Numbered from the stretch's first letter, positions 22,057-32,000 are shown. The stretch: DNA of 64,000 bases from Pedobacter frigoris (GCF_005116445.1 NZ_SWBQ01000002.1:310001-374000); one strand, 5' to 3'. Notes: a model not told the origin generated them from the letters alone. Made by a program: numbers and translations.

Positions 22057-22791
22057 ATGAAATGGTTTTTCACGCTCTTTTTATTGTTTTTTATGACCTC
22101 AACAACAATAGCCCAGACAGATTTTAAAGCGCGTCAATTGACATTTGAAAGGGTAAGGACAGCTTATAAAGAAAAATGGTCGGCTTTGAAGGCAGAGCTG
22201 GCAACTGCCGGTATAATGGGTGCTTTTAATCTTTACATCGCCGCTTACAAAAATGAATCAAGATTAGAGCTATGGGTTAAAGACACGGACAAAAAGCAAT
22301 ACCAGCTATTTAAGGTATATAGCTTTTGTGCCAGCTCCGGAACACTTGGACCAAAACTAAAAGAGGGTGATCTTCAAACTCCGGAAGGTTTTTATCACAT
22401 TCATGCATTCAATCCTAAAAGTAATTTCTTCCTGTCACTCAGAGTAAATTATCCCAATGGCGTCGATCGCTTAAGGAGTGGCAAAGAAAAACCGGGAGGA
22501 GACATTTACATTCATGGAAGTTGTGTAACCGTAGGCTGCATTCCGCTGACCGACAATAAAATTAAAGAAGTTTATGTGCTTGCTACAGAAGCAAAAAATG
22601 CAGGACAACAGCAAATCCCTATCCATATCTTCCCTTTCAAAATGAGTACTGCTAATCTCAATGAACAACTGTTGAGGTTTCCTCAGCAGAAAAATTTATG
22701 GGAGACATTGAGAGTCGGATATGATTACTTTGAAAAAAATAAACTAGTCCCAACTGTAACCGAACTCAACGGTAAATATATAATCAAGTAA
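22057..22791 (+). CDS. Periplasmic L,D-transpeptidase family protein (YkuD domain)
   Basis: A 244-residue secreted protein, with a signal peptide (MKWFFTLFLLFFMTSTTIAQ) and a YkuD catalytic domain over about 55-195. The active-site motif is HGSCVTVGC, with His153 and nucleophile Cys161. The family cross-links peptidoglycan stem peptides (3-3) or anchors proteins to the wall. It resembles the ErfK/YafK subgroup, some of which act as cross-link hydrolases or amidases rather than transpeptidases, so the exact reaction is open. It is transcribed alone. Confidence 0.88.
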   Translation: MKWFFTLFLLFFMTSTTIAQTDFKARQLTFERVRTAYKEKWSALKAELATAGIMGAFNLYIAAYKNESRLELWVKDTDKKQYQLFKVYSFCASSGTLGPKLKEGDLQTPEGFYHIHAFNPKSNFFLSLRVNYPNGVDRLRSGKEKPGGDIYIHGSCVTVGCIPLTDNKIKEVYVLATEAKNAGQQQIPIHIFPFKMSTANLNEQLLRFPQQKNLWETLRVGYDYFEKNKLVPTVTELNGKYIIK

Positions 22792-22839
22792 AAAAGAAGG
22801 CTGCCCGAAATGATAGTTTATTCTTCTCGCGCAGCCTTC
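22790..22839 (-). terminator. Terminator of the fabG operon
   Basis: GAAGGCTGC and GCAGCCTTC form a 9-bp stem around a 26-nt loop; on the minus strand a run of six T follows. It lies 21 bp past the fabG stop. Confidence 0.8.
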
Positions 22840-22859
22840 GCTATTGAAAGTCTGTTTTT

Positions 22860-23603
22860 TTACAACATTCCGCCGCAAACAGACAATACTTGTCCGGTTA
22901 CATAAGCACTCATGTCTGAAGCAAGGAACAAACATGCATTTGCTACATCTTCAGTTTCTCCTGCTCTTTTCAAAGGAATGCCTTCTTCCCAACCCTGAAC
23001 TACCTTAGGATCTAAAACGTCGGTCATCTCCGTACGGATAAAACCGGGAGCGACTACGTTAGTACGGATATTACGTGAGCCCAATTCTTTTGCCAGTGAT
23101 TTAGAGAAACCAATAATACCAGCTTTTGAAGCAGCGTAGTTTGCCTGACCTGCATTACCTTGCACACCAACTACGGAACTCATGTTGATGATAGAACCCT
23201 TACGTGCCTTCATCATTACCTTAGATGCAGCCTTAGATACGTTAAAAACAGATTTAAGGTTCACGTTAATCACCTCATCCCACTGCTCTTCGCTCATACG
23301 CATCAGCAAGCCATCTTTAGTGATACCAGCATTGTTGACAACAATGTCCAATGCACCAAAATCAGCAACGATATCATTGATGAGTTGCTCAGCCTCGCCA
23401 AACTTAGAGGCATCTGAACGATACCCTTTAACTTTTGTTCCAAAGCTTTGGAGTTCTGTTTCCAGTGCCTGACCTTTCTCTACTGAAGACAAGTAGGTAA
23501 AAGCTACATTAGCACCCTGCTCAGCAAATTTTTCCGCTATTTTGCGACCTATTCCTTTAGAAGCACCGGTGATCAGTGCTGTTTTTCCTTCTAATAATTT
23601 CAT
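22860..23603 (-). CDS. fabG: 3-oxoacyl-[acyl-carrier-protein] reductase
   Basis: NADPH-dependent reduction of 3-ketoacyl-ACP in fatty-acid elongation. The 247-residue SDR protein has the cofactor motif TGASKGIGRKIAE, NNAGIT, the catalytic Ser in INMSSVVG and YAASKAG with Tyr and Lys, and the FabG-typical C-terminus VTGQVLSVCGGML. It lies 30 bp after the agmatine deiminase gene on the same strand and looks co-transcribed with it, an unusual partner for a fatty-acid gene. Another SDR role cannot be excluded, but overall similarity is FabG-like. Confidence 0.93.
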   Translation of the reverse strand: MKLLEGKTALITGASKGIGRKIAEKFAEQGANVAFTYLSSVEKGQALETELQSFGTKVKGYRSDASKFGEAEQLINDIVADFGALDIVVNNAGITKDGLLMRMSEEQWDEVINVNLKSVFNVSKAASKVMMKARKGSIINMSSVVGVQGNAGQANYAASKAGIIGFSKSLAKELGSRNIRTNVVAPGFIRTEMTDVLDPKVVQGWEEGIPLKRAGETEDVANACLFLASDMSAYVTGQVLSVCGGML

Positions 23604-23633
23604 GTATACTATTTTGTTTGGTTATCTATTGGT

Positions 23634-24704
23634 TTATTTCTGTAACGCAGGTTCCTGCTGACTCAAACAATGGAAACTTCCGAGTCCCCAAATGATATCT
23701 GTGGAATCTATACCCACTACTTTTCTATCAGGGAACACTCCCTGAATGATCTTCAATGCTTTCTCATCATTGACATCTCTGAACGTAGGCACTACAACTG
23801 CTGCATTTGCAATATAAAAATTAGCGTAAGAGGCTGGTAAACGGGTATCTTCATGGATCACCGGAGACGGCATAGGTAATTCAACTATGTTCAATGGTTT
23901 TCCATTTAACAACCGCAAAGTCTTTAGCATTTCCAGGTTTTCCTGTAAAAGCAGATAGTTTTCATCTAAAGGATTACTTTCCACTACTGTCAATACAGTA
24001 TCTTCATTTACAAAACGTGTGATGTCATCGATATGCCCATCTGTATCATCTCCAACAATACCATCGCCCAACCAAAGTACCTGCTCCGCACCATAAAACT
24101 CCATCAGGTATTGTTCGATCTGCTCTTTATTCAGATGAGGATTCCTGTTTTCATTCAATAAACAAGCAGTAGTCGTCATGATGGCGCCCGCACCGTTAAA
24201 TTCCACCGATCCTCCTTCCATCACAATATCCGGATGGTAAACGGGCAAGCCGAAGTGTTGCGCTATTTTTGTTGGGATGACATCATCAAGGTCATATGGA
24301 GGATATTTATCTCCCCATGCATTATAACCCCAGTCTACCAACGCTTTTTCTCCTGATTCCCTACCCAGTAAAAAAGCCGGACCGTGATCTCTGCACCAAG
24401 CATCATTACTTTCATTAAAGTAGAATTCGATCTGATCCAAATCTGCACCTACTTTTTTAAGTTCCTCAATCGCAAAAGCTTTTGTACTTTCATCATTGAT
24501 GTTGATCCTTACCTTTTCACCCTCTGCTACAATTTTTATAAACTGGCAGTAAGGCTCATATATAGTCTCAAGTTTACCTGGCCATGAAGCCTCTTTATGA
24601 GGCCAGCTAAGCCATGTGGCTTCATGCTTCACCCATTCGGCGGGAAAGCTATAGCCCTTCTTTTTAGGGCTGTTATTAAATATTACTTCGTTAAATGAGG
24701 ACAT
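23634..24704 (-). CDS. aguA: Agmatine deiminase (peptidyl-arginine deiminase-like family)
   Basis: Converts agmatine to N-carbamoylputrescine and ammonia. The 356-residue protein shows the guanidine-modifying-enzyme motifs: WLSWPHKEASWPG, WCRDHGPAFLL, VMEGGSVEFNG, WLGDGIVGDDTDGHIDD, and the late catalytic cysteine in LGSFHCLSQQEPA. It is 21 bp after the N-carbamoylputrescine amidase gene, so the pair gives the two-step agmatine-to-putrescine route. An arginine decarboxylase is not in the window. Confidence 0.93.
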   Translation of the reverse strand: MSSFNEVIFNNSPKKKGYSFPAEWVKHEATWLSWPHKEASWPGKLETIYEPYCQFIKIVAEGEKVRININDESTKAFAIEELKKVGADLDQIEFYFNESNDAWCRDHGPAFLLGRESGEKALVDWGYNAWGDKYPPYDLDDVIPTKIAQHFGLPVYHPDIVMEGGSVEFNGAGAIMTTTACLLNENRNPHLNKEQIEQYLMEFYGAEQVLWLGDGIVGDDTDGHIDDITRFVNEDTVLTVVESNPLDENYLLLQENLEMLKTLRLLNGKPLNIVELPMPSPVIHEDTRLPASYANFYIANAAVVVPTFRDVNDEKALKIIQGVFPDRKVVGIDSTDIIWGLGSFHCLSQQEPALQK

Positions 24705-24725
24705 TCCTAAATCTTAAATACGCTC

Positions 24726-25601
24726 TTAATCTTCGTCAATATACCTTTTTGTGATGGGCTGATAGGAATCGATCCTGCGATCTCTAAGGAAAGGCCAGTG
24801 CTTGCGATAAAAATCAGAGTCGGATAAATTCAGTTCTACCACTTCCGTCTCTTCTTTATCATGGGAGCCAAGGTAAAGGATACGGCCCTGTGCATTGGTA
24901 GCAAAACTTCCACCCCAGAATTTCATTGCCCCATCCTGCTCAAAACCTACACGATTTACGCTCACTACCGGAACTCCGTTTGCTACAGCATGTGAACGCT
25001 GAATGGTTTGCCATGCATCATATTGATCCTTATTTGTTTCTTCATCCTGGTCTGTTGCCCAGCCAATAGCCGTCGGGTAAAACATAATGTCTGCACCCAT
25101 TAACGCAGTAATACGTGATGCCTCAGGATACCACTGATCCCAGCAAATCAATATGCCGATTTTAGCAAATCTGGTTTGAAATACTTTATAACCCAAATCG
25201 CCTGGTGTAAAGTAAAATTTCTCGTAATAAGCAGGATCATCAGGAATATGCATTTTGCGGTACTTACCCAAATAAGAGCCGTCGGCATCTAAAACGGCAG
25301 TAGTATTATGATAAAGTCCTTCCGCACGTTTTTCAAATAATGAAGCAATGATCACTACACCCAATTCTTTTGCAATGACTTGCAAAGCATCCGTTGACGG
25401 GCCTGGAATGGATTCAGCGAGATCAAAATTATCATAGTCTTCGACATCACAAAAATACAGAGAAGTAAAAAGCTCCTGCAAGCAAACAATCTGAGCGCCT
25501 TTTGCAGCTGCTTCTCTTACTTTTAAAATCGCTTTATCTAAATTCTCCTGTTTATCTTTAGTGCAGCTCATCTGCACCAAGCCAACTTTTACTTTCTTCA
25601 T
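24726..25601 (-). CDS. aguB: N-carbamoylputrescine amidase (nitrilase superfamily)
   Basis: Hydrolyses N-carbamoylputrescine to putrescine, CO2 and ammonia. The 291-residue protein has the Glu-Lys-Cys triad of carbon-nitrogen hydrolases: Glu in CLQELFTSLYF, Lys in YRKMHIPDDP and Cys in ILICWDQWYPE. HIPDDPAYYEKFYFTPGD and NRVGFEQD are typical of the AguB/plant NLP1 branch. It is the first gene of the aguB-aguA-fabG unit. Confidence 0.94.
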   Translation of the reverse strand: MKKVKVGLVQMSCTKDKQENLDKAILKVREAAAKGAQIVCLQELFTSLYFCDVEDYDNFDLAESIPGPSTDALQVIAKELGVVIIASLFEKRAEGLYHNTTAVLDADGSYLGKYRKMHIPDDPAYYEKFYFTPGDLGYKVFQTRFAKIGILICWDQWYPEASRITALMGADIMFYPTAIGWATDQDEETNKDQYDAWQTIQRSHAVANGVPVVSVNRVGFEQDGAMKFWGGSFATNAQGRILYLGSHDKEETEVVELNLSDSDFYRKHWPFLRDRRIDSYQPITKRYIDED

Positions 25602-25658
25602 CGGTCTTAAAATTTGTGTCCAAAGTTAGCCAAAAAAAATAAAAGATTGGGCTGATAA

Positions 25659-25862
25659 CTAGGAGGCAACGTTATCTCTATACTCCTGTTGCAATTCAAA
25701 CAGACATTTTGCACACAGGCAACCCTCATAAAGCTCGCTAATGTATTGAACTTCATTTAGATTGAGCTGCACCACACTACACTGGCATTTGGTATATGAG
25801 TTGGCCTTACACTCAATAGGTGCACCACAACGCTCGCAGGGTATAATTTCGTGTTTAGCCAT
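25659..25862 (-). CDS. Small cysteine-rich CWC-type protein
   Basis: A 67-residue cytoplasmic protein starting MAKHEIIPCERCGAPIEC; the GTG at 25868 is two codons earlier and less likely. Cysteines are arranged CxxC (CERC), C (IEC), CxC (CQC) and CLCxxCL, matching the Cysteine-rich CWC family, probably a zinc-binding module. Here the usual CWC is CQC. Function is unknown. It sits between aguB and nrdA on the same strand, after the nrdA terminator. Confidence 0.75.
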   Translation of the reverse strand: MAKHEIIPCERCGAPIECKANSYTKCQCSVVQLNLNEVQYISELYEGCLCAKCLFELQQEYRDNVAS

Positions 25863-25886
25863 TGGCACAAAGATACGTTATACAGC

Positions 25887-25925
25887 AAAAAAAGCTGCAT
25901 CATATAAAATGATACAGCTTTTTTT
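25887..25925 (-). terminator. Terminator of nrdA
   Basis: A 17-bp stem with one mismatch (AGCTGCATCAT / ATGATACAGCT core, extended by A7/T7) and a 5-nt loop; T-runs on both sides allow bidirectional use. It lies about 45 bp past the nrdA stop. Confidence 0.9.
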
Positions 25926-25933
25926 GTACGACA

Positions 25934-25960
25934 GTCATCCTGAAATAAATTCAGGATGAC
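25934..25960. repeat. REP-like palindrome
   Basis: A perfect 11-bp inverted repeat (GTCATCCTGAA / TTCAGGATGAC) with loop ATAAA, between the nrdA stop and its terminator. There is no T-run, so it is not itself a terminator. Sequences of this type occur dispersed in many genomes as REP-like elements. Confidence 0.5.
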
Positions 25961-25968
25961 GTGGTTAG

Positions 25969-28353
25969 TTAACCTGAACAGCTGATACAGCCTTCTTCCA
26001 TTGTACAAACCGGGCCTTCGATAATCTCTTCAGCACTTTGGCTTTGAGAAATGTGTTCAGGAATTACCGGCTCCATGTTTTTACCTGCCTGATTCTCTAC
26101 TGTAAACTTAACAGCCTGTGAAGCAGCTTGTGTACGCAGGTAATACATACCTGTTTTCAAACCTTTTTTCCATGCATAGAAGTGCATTGAAGTTAATTTT
26201 GAAGTATTAGGCGCATTGATAAATAAGTTTAATGATTGCGACTGGCAAATATAAGCTCCCCTGTCAGCAGCCATATCTATAATACTACGCATTTTGATCT
26301 CCCAAACTGTTTTGTATAATTCTTTGATGTAATCAGGAATCTCAGCGATGTCCTGGATAGAACCATTAGCTAAAATGATCCTGTCTTTCATTGCCGGTGT
26401 CCACAAGCCTAAAGCAACAAGGTCTTTCAATAAGTGTTTATTTACTACAATGAACTCACCGCTCAATACCCTTCTTGTGTAGATATTAGAAGTATACGGC
26501 TCGAAACATTCATTGTTACCAAGAATCTGTGAAGTAGATGCTGTAGGCATCGGCGCTACCAATAGTGAATTATATACACCATCTTTAACAACTTTCTCAC
26601 GCAATACTTCCCAATCCCATCTTCCGCTGTCTGGTGTTACATTCCACAGATCGAACTGGAATTTACCTTCAGACAAAGGCGAACCTTTGAAGGTCTGATA
26701 AGGACCATTCTGAACTGCAAGATCATGAGATGCTGTCATTGCCGCAAAATAAATAGTTTCGAAAATCTCTTTGTTCAAAATACGGGCACCTTCACTTTCA
26801 AAAGGTAAGCGCATTAGAATAAAAGCATCAGCTAAACCTTGTACACCTAAACCAACCGGTCTGTGGCGCATGTTAGAATTTCTCGCTTCTTCTACAGGAT
26901 AGTAGTTATAATCGATGATCTTGTTCAAGTTTACTGTAGCCTGATAAGTAACATCGTATAATCTCTGGTGATCAAACTCACCGTTGATTACGAATCTAGG
27001 TAAAGCCAATGAAGCAAGATTACAAACAGCTACCTCATCTTTAGAAGTATACTCTATGATCTCAGTACAAAGGTTAGAGCTTTTGATTGTACCCAGGTTT
27101 TGCTGGTTTGATTTGCTGTTTGCAGCATCTTTATACAATAAATAAGGAGTACCTGTTTCAATTTGTGAATCAAGGATAGCAAACCACAATTCCTGAGCTT
27201 TGATGGTTTTACGCGCTCTTCCTTCTTTTTCGTAACGCTCATATAAAGCATCAAATTCTTTACCGAAGCAATCTGCCAATCCTGGTGCTTCATGCGGACA
27301 GAATAAACTCCATTCGCCATTTTCTTCTACACGTCTCATGAACAAATCACAAACCCAAAGTGCGTAGAACAAATCACGTGCACGTAATTCTTCTTTACCA
27401 TGGTTTTTACGCAGATCCAGGAAGCTCAATACGTCAGCATGCCAAGGCTCCAGGTAAATTGCAAAAGCACCTTTACGTTTACCTCCACCCTGATCTACAT
27501 AACGTGCTGTATCGTTAAATACTTTAAGCATTGGTACGATACCGTTACTTGTACCATTGGTACCACCGATATAAGATCCCGTAGCACGGATATTGTGAAT
27601 GCTCAAACCAATACCACCGGCACTTTGTGAAATTTTAGCAGTTTGTTTTAACGTATCATAAATTCCCTCAATGCTGTCGTCCTGCATGGTCAATAAAAAG
27701 CATGATGACATTTGAGGTTTAGGAGTAGCTGCATTGAATAATGTAGGGGTAGCGTGTGTAAACCAGCGCTCGCTCATTAAGTTGTATGTAGCAATAGCAC
27801 TATCGATATCAGCTTTGTGAATACCTACAGCTACACGCATAAATAAATGCTGAGGACGCTCTACAATTTGTCCGTCAACTTTCAACAGGTAAGATTTCTC
27901 TAAAGTTTTGAACCCGAAATAATCAAAACCAAAATCCCTGTCGTATATAATTGTACTGTCTAATATATCAGCATTCTCCTGGATTACTTCCCAAACATCA
28001 TCAGCGATCAAAGAAGCCGGTTTACCAGTTTTGTCATCTATATATTTATACAGCATCTCCATCGTCTTAGAAAACGACTTCGTAGTGTTTTTATGTAAGT
28101 TAGAAACAGCAATACGTGAAGCCAGCAAAGCATAATCAGGATGCTTAGTGGTTAAAGAGGCTGCGGTTTCAGCAGCAAGATTATCCAGTTCGGAGGTAGT
28201 TACGCCATCATATAAACCCTCAATTACCTTCTTGGCAACATCAATAGGATCTACAAGTTCAGCATTAAAACCATAGCACAACTTCTCGATACGAGCCGTT
28301 ATCTTGTCAAACCGTACCGCCTCTTTGCGGCCATCTCTTTTTATTACAAACAT
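25969..28353 (-). CDS. nrdA: Ribonucleoside-diphosphate reductase class I, alpha subunit
   Basis: Reduces ribonucleotides to deoxyribonucleotides with the NrdB radical subunit. The 794-residue protein has an N-terminal ATP-cone ([19 protein letters not shown]), the active-site Cys in MSSCFLL, the NLCTEI motif with the catalytic Asn, Cys and Glu, and the loop [20 protein letters not shown]. The C-terminal redox pair is CISC in GCISCSG. The sequence is of the eukaryote-like class Ia type. It lies 109 bp after nrdB on the same strand. Confidence 0.96.
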   Translation of the reverse strand: MFVIKRDGRKEAVRFDKITARIEKLCYGFNAELVDPIDVAKKVIEGLYDGVTTSELDNLAAETAASLTTKHPDYALLASRIAVSNLHKNTTKSFSKTMEMLYKYIDDKTGKPASLIADDVWEVIQENADILDSTIIYDRDFGFDYFGFKTLEKSYLLKVDGQIVERPQHLFMRVAVGIHKADIDSAIATYNLMSERWFTHATPTLFNAATPKPQMSSCFLLTMQDDSIEGIYDTLKQTAKISQSAGGIGLSIHNIRATGSYIGGTNGTSNGIVPMLKVFNDTARYVDQGGGKRKGAFAIYLEPWHADVLSFLDLRKNHGKEELRARDLFYALWVCDLFMRRVEENGEWSLFCPHEAPGLADCFGKEFDALYERYEKEGRARKTIKAQELWFAILDSQIETGTPYLLYKDAANSKSNQQNLGTIKSSNLCTEIIEYTSKDEVAVCNLASLALPRFVINGEFDHQRLYDVTYQATVNLNKIIDYNYYPVEEARNSNMRHRPVGLGVQGLADAFILMRLPFESEGARILNKEIFETIYFAAMTASHDLAVQNGPYQTFKGSPLSEGKFQFDLWNVTPDSGRWDWEVLREKVVKDGVYNSLLVAPMPTASTSQILGNNECFEPYTSNIYTRRVLSGEFIVVNKHLLKDLVALGLWTPAMKDRIILANGSIQDIAEIPDYIKELYKTVWEIKMRSIIDMAADRGAYICQSQSLNLFINAPNTSKLTSMHFYAWKKGLKTGMYYLRTQAASQAVKFTVENQAGKNMEPVIPEHISQSQSAEEIIEGPVCTMEEGCISCSG

Positions 28354-28462
28354 ATTTTTCAGGCATTTATGGTGCGTATTGAATTTGTGATGAGCAAGTC
28401 CAGCATCGGCACCGAATTTTAACTATTTATCTAATTTCCTTATTGTCTAACCTCAATAAGGT

Positions 28463-29437
28463 CTAAAAATCATCATCTAATGAGAATGCAGAAGCTTTGT
28501 CTTCAGTAGAAGTCAATACGCCGCTTTTCTGATAGTCACCTACCCTTTTCTCAAAGAAGTTTGTTTTTCCCTGCAGAGAAATCATCTCCATAAAGTCAAA
28601 CGGATTGGTTGCGTTATATATTTTAGTATAACCCAACTCCTGAACCCATCTGTCGGCTACAAACTCAATATACTGAGACATTAATTTTGCATTCATACCG
28701 ATCAATGCAACAGGAAGTGCATCAGTAATAAACTCTTTCTCTATTTCTACAGCATCTTTAATAATGCCATGTACCTGTTCCTCGGTCAGTTTTGTCTGCA
28801 GCATGCTGTACAATAAACAAGCGAATTCACAGTGCATACCCTCGTCTCTTGAAATCAGTTCATTACTAAATGTAAGTCCCGGCATCAGTCCGCGTTTTTT
28901 TAGCCAGAAGATAGAGCAGAAACTTCCGCTGAAGAAAATCCCTTCAACAGCTGCAAATGCCACCAGGCGCTCTGCAAAATTACCACCCTCTATCCATCTC
29001 AATGCCCATTCTGCTTTCCTCTTTACACACGGTACAGTTTCAACAGCATGGAACAAACGATCCTTTTCATCAGGATCTTTAATATAAGTGTCAATCAATA
29101 AAGCATAGGTCTCCGAGTGGATGTTTTCCATCATGATTTGAAAACCATAAAAACAACGTGCCTCAGGAAGCTGTACTTCACTCATGAAATTTACAGCCAG
29201 GTTTTCATTTACAATACCATCACTGGCAGCAAAAAAAGCAAGAATATGAGAAATAAAGTGTCTTTCACCGTCATTAAGGTTATCCCAATGTTTTTGGTCA
29301 TCCGAGAGGTCTATTTCTTCTGCAGTCCAGAAACTAGCCTCACTTTTCTTATACATCTCCCAAATTGCAGGATATTTAATCGGTAAAAGAACAAAGCGGT
29401 CTTTGTTTTCCTTTAATAATAACTCTTCTTCTTGCAT
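28463..29437 (-). CDS. nrdB: Ribonucleoside-diphosphate reductase class I, beta subunit
   Basis: Holds the diiron-tyrosyl radical used by NrdA. The 324-residue protein has the ligands Asp73, Glu104 and His107, with the radical tyrosine Tyr111 conserved in MENIHSETY. The second ligand set is in [11 protein letters not shown] and [11 protein letters not shown]. The C-terminus ends SAFSLDDDF, the acidic aromatic tail that docks on NrdA. Transcribed ahead of nrdA from a 375-bp upstream region. Confidence 0.96.
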   Translation of the reverse strand: MQEEELLLKENKDRFVLLPIKYPAIWEMYKKSEASFWTAEEIDLSDDQKHWDNLNDGERHFISHILAFFAASDGIVNENLAVNFMSEVQLPEARCFYGFQIMMENIHSETYALLIDTYIKDPDEKDRLFHAVETVPCVKRKAEWALRWIEGGNFAERLVAFAAVEGIFFSGSFCSIFWLKKRGLMPGLTFSNELISRDEGMHCEFACLLYSMLQTKLTEEQVHGIIKDAVEIEKEFITDALPVALIGMNAKLMSQYIEFVADRWVQELGYTKIYNATNPFDFMEMISLQGKTNFFEKRVGDYQKSGVLTSTEDKASAFSLDDDF

Positions 29438-29812
29438 AAGCCTCTTTTTATTTGTGAATGATTGAATTTTGGAACCTTTGTTAAATCACACAGTCGGGGA
29501 AACCATACTTAATTTTAAAAGATTAAAAGACTCGGAATTCTTCGACAACCTTAAACAACTAAATATTAAACCTTTAACTAAAAATCTATGTGTGATTTAT
29601 TAAAGAATCTTACTTAAACAAATATAAAGCATGAGGGATTTTTTATCGAACAAAGTTGTTAACAAGGTGTGGGATAACTGCTTTAAAAAGATCAGATTTT
29701 AGTCATAATCAACCAACAAAAAAGCTAATTATTTCTTTTTTAGGGGATAGGGAAAATTTTTAATTGTTAATAATTTAAAAAAACTGACTTTACTGCTTAA
29801 AAAGTTAAGCAG
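29438..29812. other. Non-coding region upstream of nrdB
   Basis: A 375-bp AT-rich gap between nrdB and rlpA (both on the minus strand), with no supported gene. It holds a perfect 10-bp inverted pair, AAATCACACA (29483-29492) and TGTGTGATTT (29589-29598), and a TATATTTG box on the minus strand (29619-29626) that could be the nrdB -7 element. The rlpA-side hairpin is at its right end. Confidence 0.5.
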
Positions 29813-29813
29813 T
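29792..29813 (-). terminator. Possible terminator of rlpA
   Basis: A perfect 9-bp stem (ACTGCTTAA / TTAAGCAGT) with a 4-nt loop, starting at the rlpA stop. A run of seven T follows on the minus strand only after about 9 bases, so strength is uncertain. Confidence 0.55.
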
Positions 29814-30268
29814 TATTCAGTTTCAGGAAGGTAACTGATTTCCACTTTAGCCACCCCTTTTCCAAACATACCTATCTGTTTCGCCGCCGCTTCAGAAAGG
29901 TCAATTTTAAACTTCTTTGAATGAGGTCCGCGATCGTTGATCTCTACGTCAACAGATTTTCCGTTTTCCGGATTCGTTACTGTCACTATCGTACCGAAAG
30001 GCAATGTAAGATGTGCAGCAGTGAGCTTCTTGCCACGGTAGCGTACACCACTGGTGGTTCTGCGACCTTCAAACTTTCTATGATAATACGTCGCGTAAAC
30101 TGTCTTGGATATGACTTCTGATTCGCCTTCTTCAGTTATTTTTGAATTAACTGATGTGGATTTACTTTCATTAATAGCAATCGTGCCTGCTCCCTGATCT
30201 CCCGTAGTCTCCTGTGCAAAACCGACAAAAGACATTAGCATACCACATAACAATAAACAATACTTCAT
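29813..30268 (-). CDS. Septal ring lytic transglycosylase RlpA family protein
   Basis: A secreted protein of 151 residues with a double-psi beta-barrel domain. The ATG at 30268 begins a signal peptide (MKYCLLLCGMLMSFVGFAQ); the farther TTG at 30346 falls in the msrB terminator. The domain (about 62-148) has YATYYHRKFEGRRTTSG, LPFGTIVTVTNPENGKSV and the Asp of INDRGPH. In RlpA this domain cleaves glycan strands lacking stem peptides. No SPOR domain is present, so septal targeting would need another route. Confidence 0.88.
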   Translation of the reverse strand: MKYCLLLCGMLMSFVGFAQETTGDQGAGTIAINESKSTSVNSKITEEGESEVISKTVYATYYHRKFEGRRTTSGVRYRGKKLTAAHLTLPFGTIVTVTNPENGKSVDVEINDRGPHSKKFKIDLSEAAAKQIGMFGKGVAKVEISYLPETE

Positions 30269-30326
30269 ATTTACTTTAGTTGGTGAATCCTGCAAACATA
30301 AGTAAACTAAGTTGTTATAAACAAAC

Positions 30327-30354
30327 AATGCCCGACAAGTTATCATCGGGCATT
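30327..30354 (-). terminator. Terminator of msrB
   Basis: AATGCCCGA / TCGGGCATT, a 9-bp stem with a 10-nt loop, followed on the minus strand by a T-rich stretch; 24 bp past the msrB stop. Confidence 0.75.
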
Positions 30355-30378
30355 ATAGTAATATCATCCTTAAACAAA

Positions 30379-30873
30379 TTATTTCTTATCTGGCACAAAA
30401 TTCATAGAAATTGAATTCACACAATGCCTGGTATTCTTATTCGTAAAACCTTCACCAGTAAAAACATGTCCGAGATGCGCTTTGCAATTTGCACACACAA
30501 TCTCTATACGCTGTCCATCTGCATCAGGAATTCTTTCAACTGCCCCTTTTATCTCATCATCAAAACTGGGCCAGCCACAGTGCGACTCAAATTTGGTTTC
30601 AGAACGGTATAATGCGGCATCACAACGTCTGCAAGTATAAGTTCCTCTTGTTTTATTGTTCAGCAACTTACCTGTACCCGGATACTCTGTGCCTTTACGT
30701 ACAATTACATCCTCTTCCTCTTTGGTTAACTTATTCCATTCCATATTGCTCTTCTTTATGACTACATTTTGTTTAACGGTTTCTTTTGGATTGGGTTTCT
30801 GTGCACAGGCCACCAAACTTGTGATGACTAACAAACCCATCAACATAAATGTTTTATTGATCAAAGCTCTCAT
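30379..30873 (-). CDS. msrB: Peptide-methionine (R)-S-oxide reductase, exported
   Basis: Reduces the R isomer of methionine sulfoxide in proteins. The 164-residue protein has a lipoprotein-type signal with a lipobox ending at Cys23 (SLVAC). The MsrB domain has two zinc CxxC pairs (TCRRC and CANC), the motif [17 protein letters not shown] and the catalytic Cys in [10 protein letters not shown]. The signal places it in the envelope, repairing oxidised periplasmic or outer-membrane proteins. It precedes rlpA on the same strand, with a hairpin between. Confidence 0.93.
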   Translation of the reverse strand: MRALINKTFMLMGLLVITSLVACAQKPNPKETVKQNVVIKKSNMEWNKLTKEEEDVIVRKGTEYPGTGKLLNNKTRGTYTCRRCDAALYRSETKFESHCGWPSFDDEIKGAVERIPDADGQRIEIVCANCKAHLGHVFTGEGFTNKNTRHCVNSISMNFVPDKK

Positions 30874-30952
30874 TTTCTGTAAAATTGGTTAATCAATATA
30901 CGTTTAAAGATCGGTAAGTAGTTTCTGACGGATGCCATAAAATTGTCATCCT

Positions 30953-30990
30953 AAAAAAAAGCTCCGATGATTAGATCACCAGAGCTTTTT
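30953..30990 (-). terminator. Terminator of sucD
   Basis: An imperfect stem (AAAAAGCTC..ATGAT / ATCA..GAGCTTTTT) with a short loop; eight T follow on the minus strand. It is 22 bp past the sucD stop. Confidence 0.8.
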
Positions 30991-31011
30991 GCATTATGCA
31001 AGAAGATCTTA

Positions 31012-31884
31012 TTATTTCTTTAATAGCTCTGCCATAGCAGCACCGATTTCAGCAGGGCTTTCTACAACACGGATTCCGCATTCAGCCATGATTTTCATCT
31101 TAGCAGCAGCAGTATCATCAGCACCACCAACGATAGCACCGGCATGACCCATTCTACGTCCCGGAGGAGCAGTTTGTCCGGCGATAAAACCAACAACAGG
31201 CTTAGTACCGTTTTCTTTGATCCAATGTGCAGCTTCTGCCTCCATACCGCCACCGATCTCGCCGATCATGATGATACCTTCTGTTTCAGGGTCGTTCATT
31301 AACAACTCTACAGCTTCCTTAGTAGTAGTGCCAATGATTGGGTCACCACCAATTCCGATTGCAGTTGTGATACCTAATCCTGCTTTTACTACCTGATCAA
31401 CAGCTTCGTAAGTTAAAGTACCTGATTTAGACACGACACCTACTGTACCTTTTCTGAAGATAAAACCTGGCATGATACCGATTTTAGCTTCATCAGCAGT
31501 AATTACTCCCGGGCAGTTAGGACCGATCAAACGGCAATCTCTGCCGGAAATATATTCTTTAACCTGAATCATATCCTTAGTCGGGATACCTTCAGTAATA
31601 CAAACAATTACTTTAATTCCAGCCTCAGCAGCTTCCATAATAGCATCTGCTGCGAATGCAGGTGGAACGAATATGATAGATACATTAGCACCGGCTTTAT
31701 CAACTGCATCTTTAACAGTATTAAATACCGGTTTGTCTAAGTGAGTCTGGCCACCTTTTCCTGGTGTAACACCACCAACAACGTTTGTTCCATACTCAAT
31801 CATCTGAGAAGCATGATAAGTACCCTCATTTCCTGTAAAGCCCTGAACTATAACTTTTGAATCTTTATTTACTAAAACACTCAT
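31012..31884 (-). CDS. sucD: Succinate-CoA ligase, ADP-forming, alpha subunit
   Basis: Makes succinate and ATP from succinyl-CoA in the TCA cycle, together with SucC. The 290-residue protein has the CoA-binding N-terminal domain ([28 protein letters not shown]), [13 protein letters not shown], and the phosphorylated His247 in [10 protein letters not shown]. It is transcribed alone between its own promoter and terminator; sucC is not in the window, so the two subunits are encoded apart. Confidence 0.96.
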   Translation of the reverse strand: MSVLVNKDSKVIVQGFTGNEGTYHASQMIEYGTNVVGGVTPGKGGQTHLDKPVFNTVKDAVDKAGANVSIIFVPPAFAADAIMEAAEAGIKVIVCITEGIPTKDMIQVKEYISGRDCRLIGPNCPGVITADEAKIGIMPGFIFRKGTVGVVSKSGTLTYEAVDQVVKAGLGITTAIGIGGDPIIGTTTKEAVELLMNDPETEGIIMIGEIGGGMEAEAAHWIKENGTKPVVGFIAGQTAPPGRRMGHAGAIVGGADDTAAAKMKIMAECGIRVVESPAEIGAAMAELLKK

Positions 31885-31902
31885 GTATCTTTAATTTTTG
31901 TG

Positions 31903-31930
31903 CAAACTTAAGATAAAACTGCGAAGCATT
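31903..31930 (-). promoter_or_regulatory. Predicted sucD promoter with dyad
   Basis: On the minus strand TAAGTTTG (31910-31903) matches the -7 box; AATGCTTCGCAGTT (31930-31917) lies 6 bp upstream of it. The leader would be only about 12 nt. Confidence 0.45.
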
Positions 31931-32000
31931 CATGAAAACATCTAAAAATTTATAAATTATTAAAATTTCGCTTGTTGAAGCATTTCCAGCTCATAATTAT

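Noticed and set aside
29654..29680. A DnaA box in the nrdB upstream region (GTGTGGGATAAC)
   Set aside because: It has one extra base against TTATCCACA; a single imperfect site is not evidence.
30269..30346. TTG start for RlpA
   Set aside because: The stretch overlaps the msrB terminator, and the ATG at 30268 begins the signal peptide.
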